A stretch of 64,000 nt of DNA from Gordionus sp. m RMFG-2023 (taxonomy: Eukaryota; Nematomorpha; Gordioida; Chordodea; Parachordodidae). Shown one piece after another: positions 1 to 17,500 of this stretch; position 1 is the stretch's first letter, and each line of letters opens with the position of its first letter. A model generated the notes under the pieces. It searched no databases and was not told the DNA's origin. It worked only from the letters and a program-made list of their open reading frames with translations. Position numbers and translations under genes: made by a program. Location: the NCBI RefSeq assembly GCF_954871325.1, contig NC_088777.1, positions 39,595,366-39,659,365 of the forward strand. Reading direction: 5' to 3'.

Positions 1-172
1 TTCTCTTCTAACACATACCAAAAGCATTCTTTCAAAGAAAGATTAAAATTTAACAACAGAAATAAAGAAAATAAATATAAAAAATTGAAAGAATAAATTA
101 ACGATTGAATTAAGTAACAAAAAAATGATAGTAAAAAAAGAAAAAAAATTGAATATTTTTTTGACTTATTAG
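1..172 (+). other. Intron of the DHX8 gene running in from the left edge
   Basis: AT-rich sequence ending in an acceptor AG at 171-172, just before the first visible DHX8 exon. No coding similarity is seen in it. Confidence 0.6.
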
Positions 173-6961
<6,789 letters not shown>

Positions 6962-7600
6962 GCCTTCACTATGTTTGTTTAATATATATTTATCGAAAAA
7001 ATGTAGTGTAGATATTGATAAATTGGTATTGTATGTCAGTTCAAATATTTTTGTTGAGATAAAATTTTACTGGCATATTTTGGGGTGGTAATATGAGATA
7101 AATGTATTGGCTAAATATAATTTAAATTTATTTGTTAAATCTAAATTATAATAAGTATTTAGGATTAGTGAGGGAGGTTAATTTTCTGGCATGAGAAGAT
7201 ATTGATAAATAAGTATTTTATACTATTTGCAGAGCTCCCATATTGTGGTTGAGATAAAAAAATTTTTTACTACCATATTTTGGGGTGGTAAATAATTTAA
7301 ATTTATTTGTTAAATCTAAATTGTAATATAAAAATAATTTATAAAAATTAAATTAATAAATTTTACTTTGATTGAATATAAATACTTATGCTAAAATTAA
7401 TAAGAGATAAATGTTTATTTTTCAATTGGCTAAATATAATCTATTTTAAATTTAATAATATTCATTCTTATCATAATTTGAGGTGGGTTAGTATTCTTTT
7501 TAATATAACATATTAAGATCTAACTTATATAAATTAATCGAAAAATATGTTAATAGCAAATTAATAACATATACAAGAAAGATTATATTATAAAATTTAA
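6962..7600. other. DHX8 3' flank, AT-rich
   Basis: Downstream of the DHX8 stop. No clear AATAAA is seen close to the stop. Two related short segments reading ttttggggtggtaa occur near 7078 and 7277, suggesting a local duplication of about 200 bp. No gene is recognised. Confidence 0.5.
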
Positions 7601-7601
7601 T

Positions 7602-7675
7602 ATAGAAGGTGGTTGAGTGGGAAGAACGTTTGCCTTTAAAACGTTAAGTCATGGGTTCGAATCCCGTGATGTACA
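7602..7675 (+). repeat. tRNA-derived unit (SINE head or tRNA pseudogene)
   Basis: Pol III A box TGGTTGAGTGG (7610-7620) and B box GGTTCGAATCC (7654-7664) are both near consensus and correctly spaced. A TpsiC arm (ATGGG pairing with CCCGT) is present, and a 7-bp hairpin AACGTTT/AAACGTT with loop GCCTTTA sits in the anticodon position (CTT, lysine-like, but position 33 is C rather than U). The segments flanking the arms do not pair as an acceptor stem, so this is unlikely to be a functional tRNA. A tRNA-derived SINE promoter is the better reading. Confidence 0.6.
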
Positions 7676-7689
7676 AAAAATTTTCTTAA

Positions 7690-7835
7690 AATTTAACATT
7701 AGAGATATATAGTCTCCATCAATTTATTTAACATTAAGAAGATAGGAAAGTTTATAGAAAAAATTAACATTAAGATGATAGGAAAGTTGGTAGGAAAAAT
7801 AAAAATTAACATTAAGATTATACGAAACGTTCATT
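7690..7835. repeat. Short tandem repeat, ~45-50 bp unit
   Basis: Three to four imperfect copies of a unit containing TTAACATTAAGATGATAGG and GAAAGTT, with spacing of roughly 45-50 bp. They lie just downstream of the tRNA-derived unit and may be the body of the same SINE. Confidence 0.55.
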
Positions 7836-8558
7836 CTTGATTACGGTGATTATATATAGAGATTGGGATACTGAATAAATATAAATACAATATATCTTGT
7901 TTAAAAAATATAATTATATTAAATGATTGTCAATAAATCATCAATTAATATCATTCAATAATCACCTTACATTTAATTTTTAGCAGTCTGATAGGCATAT
8001 CTAAGTCGTATAATCTCAAAAATCTGGGATTAATTTGAGCAATATTTAATTTAACTGGGTAGGATACAAATCATTTGATAGGTATTTAAAATTTTTGGCA
8101 TGCTGATTCTTAAAAAAGTAACCCGCCTGGGCATTATGTAAAAATTATTTTTAACCCGCTTGATAAATTTGTAGCTTTATCCAACCAATATTGGAATTTA
8201 AAAAATTAATTAAATATATATTAATTTTAAAATGAGGGCTCCTTAGTTTATGGGATTGATTCACATTACCTAATATAACTTTTTAATCAAAACTAGCTGA
8301 ATTTTATAAATTTTATTGAAAGTAAAAATAATGCTCGTAATTAACTACCCAAAAAATTTATATAGTCTTTAAATAATCATACATTGCTTTTCATATTTCC
8401 AATTTCCCATCGAAACCATTATACAAAATTATTAAGAATGAACAAATTTTGAAAACCCAGTAAAAGAATCAAAAATTTTTAATAAAATATGAATTGTATT
8501 GATATAAGATAAATATGAAATCTAATCGGGTAAAATTGTGTTTTGATATGCTGTTTAG

Positions 8559-8753
8559 TTGTTAAAAAGCCCCATTTGGGTCGATTTTTAATACGGCCCT
8601 ATTAAGATTTTAGCTAATATAATATGTAAGCATCGAGATTTGGCAAATAGATGTCTAAGCATTTCTGCCAGCTATGAGCAAAATCTTTAGGCATAATGTT
8701 ATTTGGTTATACTTAATTGGGCCGTTTTTTAAAATCGGGCTTTTAACACACTA
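8559..8753. mobile_element. hAT-like MITE (family A), 195 bp, perfect 8-bp target duplication
   Basis: Long imperfect terminal inverted repeats: the left arm reads GTTAAAAAGCCCC...CGATTTTTAATACGGCCC, and the right arm, reverse complemented, reads TAGTGTGTTAAAAGCCCG...AACGGCCCAATTAAG. The flanks are CTGTTTAG at 8551-8558 and CTGTTTAG at 8754-8761, an exact 8-bp target duplication as made by hAT transposases. It is noncoding. Related copies are at 46083, 49551 and a partial one near 31795. Confidence 0.8.
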
Positions 8754-8875
8754 CTGTTTAGATTTAATGCTATTTTATTCTATAAACAATAAAGGAATGA
8801 CTGTTTTTCTAAAGGTTGAAATTTAAATTAAATAATTATTAAAAAATAGAAATATAGGATAATTGATTCCTCCTT

Positions 8876-10300
8876 AGAATTGCCTGATAGGACAACCATT
8901 AGTCGGGGTGCACTAGATTATGTTTATTCATCTAGAAGGACGCATGTTTTAAATCTGATTGATTTGGACCAAAATTTGTTTTAGCACTAGATTTATGGAC
9001 AGATCATTTCAAGCTACGAAATTATATCACGTTTAGTCTTCATCATTTAAATGAAAATTTTGAGTTAAAATATTTTACCGCCAACTTCAACTAGAAATGT
9101 GACGCAAAAGCATATTGGTGAACTTTTAAATAACAAAAAAAATACAGATGGCAACTTATGCTGGACAATGTCAAAGATTGGGAGATTAATGCTTAGGGCA
9201 TGGAATTCTTAATTTAGTTAGTTGACGGCATAAAAAGTTCCCAGAATTAATATTCTGATTAAAAATATTAGAGAAATAATTTCAGTCCTCAAATGTAATT
9301 TTCGCATTTGGAATGTGAAAATTGAGTTGCGCAAATGTCTGCAAATATTTTGGATATTGATTATTCTGATAATTTTGATATCTCTGGTGACGCTAATAAT
9401 ATAAATTGTATTTCACTAACAAATCTAATTAATACGGAAATTTTAAAATTAAATCCCGTTGGCATAACATTAATTATGCTAGAAAGTATCCGTAGTGTTA
9501 ACAAGATTCTTATAAATCATGTTCTAAATAAAATAGAAAAATACTTTTTAAAACTTTAATATCGAATGGGATATATATATACACTATTAAATCCATTCAG
9601 AGCCGGTGGAATTTCTTTCCTCCCAAAAGGGATCTGCAATAAATTTTGGGTTATTTTGCAGTGAAATAGAAAGACATACAAATCAATAAATCTGATGCTG
9701 AGATAACATTTACTTAAAAGTAAATGTGCAAAAAATGTCTGACCATAGGTTTCCAATTACCGAACTTCAAGTAATTTATATTATATTTTTATTAATAAAA
9801 TTTTTTTTTAAACATTCGTTATTAGAGACATTACTTTATCAGATTTCAAAATCTTAAAACTGTTTCAAAATATTTAAATTCGAATTCTACAACATCATTG
9901 CAATTTAGACATTTAAAACTTTTAGAGCATTATAGAAATGCACAGAGTAAGATTCAAATTGAAGATAATGGGCAAACATTCAGTTCATATATAGTTAAAA
10001 TAGCTCATAAATATTCTCTCTCAAGCAACGATTTTAACAATATTAGCGATTTAGAACAAGAATGACATCCTTTGCTCAGTCAAAATAGTATACAGAAGAG
10101 GATCCACTAACTTTTTGGGAAAAAAACGACTGCAACTTTCCAGGCTTGATAATTTAGCTAGGAAGGTTCTTTATATACCTGCAACTAGTTGAAAGAATTT
10201 TTTCCATCGCTGGATTAATACTCAATGCAAAGGGGACTTCTTTATGTCTCACGAATCCTTGATAAAATACTATTTATTCATGATTATAATTTGACTAAAT
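8876..10300 (+). pseudogene. Decayed hAT (ZBED-like) transposase
   Basis: Pieces in several frames match the hAT transposase in the expected order. LPDRTTISRGALDYVYSS (about 8880-8934) is followed by LDLWTDHFKLRNYITFSL (about 8990-9040). Near 10040 there is a SDLEQE block, and near 10140-10250 the C-terminal dimerisation region reads LDNLARKVLYIPATS then VERIFSIAGLILNAKG after a frame change. Several stops and frame changes break it. The open stretch 9335-9559 is its middle part. No intact terminal repeats were found. The transposase is certainly dead; the family call is secure, the limits approximate. Confidence 0.8.
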
Positions 10301-11579
10301 TTGATTTCTTTATATTTCTTACTTTGTATTTTGCTTGCATTTAATAATTTGTTTTAATAAAAATCAATAGAATATTACTAAATGTGACTGATCAGAGTAA
10401 AAATGCAATTCCAAGCTCTTTTTCTGAAAAGGAAAGTACATAAATTTAAATAGGAGTAAGACATGAAATAATTTAAGAAATGAATTAAACTATATTAACA
10501 ATGTGTTATAACTAAGAGCGCCCAAATAAATTATAATTCATTAAAAATTTTTTTAAATAGAGCGCCGCAGCCGAATAAATAATTCAAAAAACTGCCACCT
10601 TTAATTGAGGCTTCGGCGCACAGGTATAGATAAATTACATTTTAATAAATAGGAATCAATTCTTTTAAATTTTTTTTATTAAATACATTTTATTTACGTA
10701 TCTCGCTAAATTATATTCAAACCAATTAAGACAATCATTGTTCAAATGATATGGAATTAATAAAATCTATAATTTTGAATTTATAGATAATTTGCTTTTA
10801 TTCATTTATAGAGAATTTTGAATGAAGACTTATTTAAAACTGACGTATAGAGAAGCTAAAAAAATTAAACTGATTTTGATATAATTTTTTTTTAATTTTT
10901 AAGCTAGGTCCTGATTTTGAGTAAAAAAAGGATCCAACCAGTACACCTAGGTCGCCTGAGAATTAATTTTACAGCGGAGCAATATTAAAAAATTTTAGTT
11001 TCTATAAGATGGAATAATATTGGCTCTAATTTAATTTATTTTTTAAATATTTCAATTTTTTTATGTATTGATTTATGTAAAAAAAGAAGTCGTTTTCGAA
11101 AGTGGATATGGAATAACCTAATTCTCAGGCTAATATATTTATAGAATTTGTTTATATTAAATACTGACCCTAATATTAATAATTAATATTCGTATAAATC
11201 GAATATTCATTCAACCTCTGTGACATCCAGATACAATGTTAAGACACTTTATAAAAAAAATTAGCCAACTAATGCTACAATAAAGTTTCTATTACACAAA
11301 AACCCATTGAACTCATCTCATTTAAAAAAATATTAGTTGGATAAGTTAAAATTAATAATACACATTGTAAAGTCGGGTAAGGAGTATTTATAAAATAAAT
11401 AAAATAGCATAATTTGACAATTACTAATCTAATACTGATAATTTAAACAATATTTTTCATCTTTATCACAAAAAAATAAATAATTCCAATGTTAATTGAA
11501 GCAATGTTTTAAAATCAAAAAGGTTTTAATAGACTGATAATGAGATTCATATGTGCGAGACATTCATAAATTTAACATA
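10301..11579. other. Intergenic, no gene seen
   Basis: AT-rich sequence between the hAT fossil and the HS3ST stop codon. A slightly GC-richer patch near 10520-10625 contains AGCGCC-type motifs on both sides (agagcgcccaaataa and tagagcgccgcagcc) and may be a small repeat. Nothing else was recognised. Confidence 0.4.
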
Positions 11580-14500
11580 TTAACCCCAATCGAATGATGT
11601 ATTTATCATTTTGAAAAATCGTAAATTAAGAGGCTCATAAAAATTGTGCAAACGAGCTAAGGTGTCATTGCTTACAGATGGGTGAGTCCTACCTTTGGTG
11701 TTTCCTAAACAGTAAAGCTTAGATCTAGAAGCATTAGTCATTTTGATACAAGGAAATTTTTTCGATTTATCGAATTCGAATAGTTTCCAAGTCATATATC
11801 GGGTAATGTTTAGAAAATTTTCTACTCGTTCCATTATATGCGACGGTTCTTGAATTAGTTTCTCGCCATCCACGAAGAATATTTGATCTCGCGGGAAATA
11901 GGATAACCATCTGGCCAAGTAATTCGCGTATATACCTATTTTTATAGCGCTCCATGATGTGTCGATCATCTTTGGTTTGACGCCGATCAATGAAGCATTC
12001 GCATTTTTGAAAAATAAATAATTATTAAAATCAATCTTTCTAGGTGTCATATTAGTCGCGGAGGCATAAATTTTTGCGTCGAAAAGCAAATCGTCGAAAG
12101 ATCGCGGTTCTTGATCAGTTTTTTTACTGATAGACTGAACGTAGTCCGATATAGCTCTTATAACAGGGTCCCTAACTACGCATAATAATTTTATGTTAGG
12201 ATTCATATGGAAAATCCTTTGAGGGGCTTTATCGGTTACAAAATAGCTGGGTGTTTTTTCGATCGTGATCATTTCCTCCGTTGAAAAGGGCATTTGCTTC
12301 CTGGTAAATATAGAATTTGAAAATATGCAATCAGGTTATAAAATTAGACTTCAATATAAAATATGATTAAAATATAATATTCAAAGATTTTCTGAATTCA
12401 TTAAATAATATATAATTTTAGAGATGCATAATGAACTAATGAACCTAAGTCTATAACAAAAACAGAGTAATATTTATGCAAAAAAAAAATAAATCGGAAG
12501 GAAAAATATAAGTTTATCCATCCAGATATTAAAATATTTATCGGAATTCTATTATATTAAAAATATGATTAGAAGAACAGATGATATACTATCGAGGAAA
12601 GCATTCATGTAAAAACTTCATCATAAGAAACAATGGGATATAGATTTGGATTTTGGCCATTTCATACGGTTATATATTTTTCATTTGACATTTTATAGAA
12701 GAGAGAGCCATAACAAATACGAATATGTAAGTTAGTTATACAAAATGAAAAGCCACACTATCTATCCAAAATTACAAAAGAGGAAGATGTAGATATTATT
12801 ATAAACACAGGATATAATAATGGCTAATGTGCCAAATCACGTTTTATATTAAATCCTTGATGAATTTACTTAAAATATAGATTTTATATTATGAATTACG
12901 AAATACCCTTGTTTTTTATGCTACAGTATAAAAATAATTTTTATGTTTTTTTACCCTTAATGATTAAAAATGCTGATATGCACCAGGCCAAATGTTCTAT
13001 TTAGAAAATATTTTTATCATCAGAAAATTAATGGGTTAATAGTAAAATTTTTTATTACAAATAATTTTTATATGCCGTGTTGTGTTGATCATGGATTTTT
13101 TCTTGACATAATAAACCGCTATGAAAATCAGTGTAATATTGTATAAATTTTAAGTATATATAAAAAATTTCTATTATTATTTCTGCCATTTGATAATTAT
13201 AAATATTTAGTTGATATTACGAATCAATTCATATGTAGTTACTAAATATTAATTATATTAAAACCTTCAAAAATTATTAACATTAAAATTGAATTTTTTA
13301 ATTAAAAATTATTTTATGATAATTTTTTTTATATCTTAATGGTTTAGCATTCATTTCAAAGGGAAAAAGATATTTAGTTTTAGTGTAATAAAATGTGCCT
13401 GTTGGATAACTAACTTTGCCTAAGGATATTTACCTCAAGATAGAATTAAAAATTATTCTTGATTTAAATTTTAAAAAATCGTATAATTTGATAGAAAAAA
13501 TTTATGTCAATATCTATTTTTTCGGCGATGTGTTATATTTTCAACTTGCCCTTTTTTAAAATTTAAAATCTGATTTTACCGGAAATGGATTCTATCATGT
13601 TTGGAATACCTAACCTATAAATTTCAGACAATTTTGCTAAGAATGTTTGGACTTAATATATTTTAAATTCATTTTTCCATAGATTTTTTATATAAATTTA
13701 AAAAGACTAAGTTACACGTACAAATTGTCTACAATTCATAGGATAGGCATTCTAAGCATGTTAGAATAAATTTCCGGTAAAATCAGATTTTTAAATTAAA
13801 AAAAAAGGCGCTTAAAAAATGATTTAAAGTTGAAAGATAACACATTGCCGGAAAAAACATATTGACGCTAATATTTATATTTCTATAAAGAAAATGGCGA
13901 TTTGATATCCCTACTGGTGAGTCGCAAATAGTGTTGCGTAATCGGCTAAATTTAGCCGACTAAAAACGGCTTAGCCGAGATTTTAGGTAGAAAAATCGGC
14001 TAAGCAAAAATCGAACCTAATTAGGCTAAGCCTAAAAATCGGCTAAACCTAATTAGGCTAAGCCTAAAAATCGGCTAAGCCTAAAAATTGGCTAAGCCTA
14101 AAAATTGGCTAAAATAAATTAGTCAAAATTCTGCATCGATGCTTAGCATTAATTATTATTTATTTATTTTAGTAAAATAATTTATTTTATTTATATTTAA
14201 TGTAAATATTTTATTATTATCAACAAATAAACATGATATGATTTAATATTTTTTATTTATACTATTATATTTTGAAATGAAAATAAATTTATTTATTTGA
14301 TGTTTTTTTAATAAAAAAAATAATATGCTGCTATATTGTAAAAATGTAATATTCTTTATAATATAATTTATTAGTGATTTTCACAATCTTCTTTGTAAAT
14401 ACATCTTTTATTGAGGAATTATATTGTAAATTTTATTAGATAAATAAACAATCTTTTAGGTGAAATCTTTTATCATTTTTTTAAAATTATCTATTTATTA

Positions 14501-17500
14501 TTAAATGGTGTGGATTTTATGAAACTTTTTTGATGTTATTTTATATGATCTTTTTAAGGATAATATTTTAATGTGACAATTGTCATAATCGTTCTTTTAT
14601 AAGTTTTTTGAATTTTTTTGAAGAAAGTATGCTAAAATAAGTATTAATAACATGTGTAAATACAAATTTAGTGAAGATGTACCAATGAAAAGTGACAATT
14701 GTCATAATCGTTATTTTTAAAGTTTTTCTATTTTTTTTGACGAAAATATGTTAAAATAAGAATTAATAACATGTGTAAATATAAATTTAGTGAAGATGTA
14801 CCAATGAAAAGTGACAATTGTCATAATGGTTAATTTTAAAGTTTTTTGAATTTTTTTGACGAAAATTGTTAAAATAAGTATTAATAACATGTGTAAATAT
14901 AAATTTAGTGAAGATGTACCATAGAAAAGTGACAATTGTCATAATCGTTATTTTTAAAGATTTTTGAATTTTTTTGACGAAAATATGTTAAAATAAGTAT
15001 TAATTACATGTGTAAATATAAATTTAGTGAAGATGTACCAATGAAAAGTGACAATTGTCATAATCGCTTTTTTTAAAGTTTTTGAATTTTTTTGACGAAA
15101 ATATGTTAAAATAAGTATTAATAACATGTGTAAATATAAATTTAGTGAAGATGTACCATAGAAAAGTGACAATTGTCATAATCGTTATTTTTAAAGTTTT
15201 TTGACGAAAATATGTTAAAATAAGTATTAATAACATGTGTAAATATAAATTTAGTGAAGATGTACCAATGAAAACTGACAATTGTCATAATCGGTATTTT
15301 TAAAGTTTTTTGAATTTTTTTGACGAAAATGTTAAAATAAGTATAATAACATGTGTAAATATAAATTTAGTGAAGATGTACCAATGAAAAGTGACATTTA
15401 TCATAATCGTTAATTTTAAAGTTTTTTGAATTTTTTTGAAGAAAATATGTTAAAATAAGTATTAATAACATGTGTAAATATAAATTTAGTGAAGATGTAC
15501 CAATGAAAACTGACAATTGTCATAATCGTTATTTTTAAAGTTTTTTGAATTTTTTTGAAGAAAATATGTTAAAATAAATATTAAAAACATGTTTAAATAA
15601 AAATTTAGTGAAAATGTACCATAGAAAAGTGACAATTGTCATAATCGTTATTTTTAGTTTTTTGACGAAAATATGTTAAAATAAGTATTAATAATATGTA
15701 TAAATATAAATTTAGTGAAGATGTACCAATGAAAAGTGACAATTGTCATAATCGTTAATTTTATTGACAAAGATATTTTAAAATAAGAATTAATAACATG
15801 TGTAAATATAAATTTAGTGAAGATGTACCAATGAAAAGTGACAATTGTCATAATGGTTAATTTTAAAGTTTTTTGAATTTTTTTGACGAAAATTTGTTAA
15901 AATAAGTATTAATAACATGTGTAAATATAAATTTAGTTAAGATGTACCATAGAAAAGTGACAATTGTCATAATCGTTATTTTTAAAGTTTTTTGACGAAA
16001 ATATGTTAAAATAAGTATTAATAACATGTGTAAATATAAATTTAGTGAAGATGTACCAATGAAAACTGACAATTGTCATAATCGGTATTTTTAAAGTTTT
16101 TTGAATTTTTTTGACGAAAATGTTAAAATAAGTATTAATAACATGTGTAAATATAAATTTAGTGAAGATGTACCATAGAAAAGTGACAATTGTCATAATC
16201 GTTATTTTTAAAGTTTTTTAAATTTTTTTGACAAAAATATGTTAAAATAAGTATTAATAACATGTGTAAATATAAATTTAGTGAAGATGTACCAATGAAA
16301 ACTGACAATTGTCATAATCGCTATTTTTAAAGTTTTTTGAATTTTTTTGAAGAAAATATGTTAAAATAAGTATTAATAACATGTGTAAATATAAATTTAG
16401 TGAAGATGTACCAATGAAAAGTGACATTTGTCATAATTGTTATTTTTAAAGTTTTTTGAATTTTTTTGAAGAAAATATGTTAAAATAAATATTATAAACA
16501 TGTTTAAATAAAAATTTAGTGAAGATGTACCATAGAAAAGTGACAATTGTCATAATCGTTATTTTTAGTTTTTTGAATTTTTTTGACGAAAATATGTTAA
16601 TAAGTATTAATAATATGTGTAAATATAAATTTAGTGAAGATGTACCAATGAAAAGTGACAATTGTCATAATCGTTATTTTTAAAGTTTTTTGAATTTTAT
16701 TGACAAAGATATTTTAAAATAAGTATTGATAACATGTTTAAATAAAAATTTAGTGAAGATGTACTTTAGATAAGCGACAATTGTCATAATCGTTATTTTT
16801 AAAGTTTTTTGACGAAAATAGTTAACTTGCATCGATATTGATTTTAAAATAGAAAAAAAAGTTCACCCAAATTTTAAACAAGATTGTCTGGTGAAAATTG
16901 GTAAAAAAATAATAATTTCTAACTTAGGATTAGATATTATGATTTAAATTTTGCATATTAATTTCTGACCCGATGAACAAATGTAATAAAATGCCAATTT
17001 GTGTTTTTGGGGAAGAATTTATTATTACCATATGTTTTTCTATGGCATATACTCAGGCAATTTTAATTTTACAATCTATATTTTTACCCATTTACATCAA
17101 AGAAATTTTAAAAATAACGATTATGACAATTGTCACTTTTCTATAGTACATCTTCACTAAATTTTTATTTAAACATGTTATTATTACTCATTTTAACATA
17201 TTTTCGTCAACAAAAATCAAAAAACTTAAAAAATAATGATTATGACAATTGTCGCTTATCTAGAGTACATCTTCACTAAATTTTTATTTAAACATGTTAT
17301 ATATATATTTATTTTAAAATATTTTCGTCAAAAAAATTCAAAAAACTTTAAGAATAACGATTATGACAATTGTCACTTTTCATTGGTACATCTTCACTAA
17401 ATTTATATTTACACATGTTATTAATACTTATTTTAACATATTTTCGTCAAAAAAATTCAAAAAATTTTAAAAATAACGATTATGACAATTGTCATTTTTC

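Noticed and set aside
7602-7675. Functional tRNA-Lys(CTT)
   Set aside because: No acceptor stem can be formed, position 33 is not U, and no CCA-proximal pairing exists; kept only as tRNA-derived.
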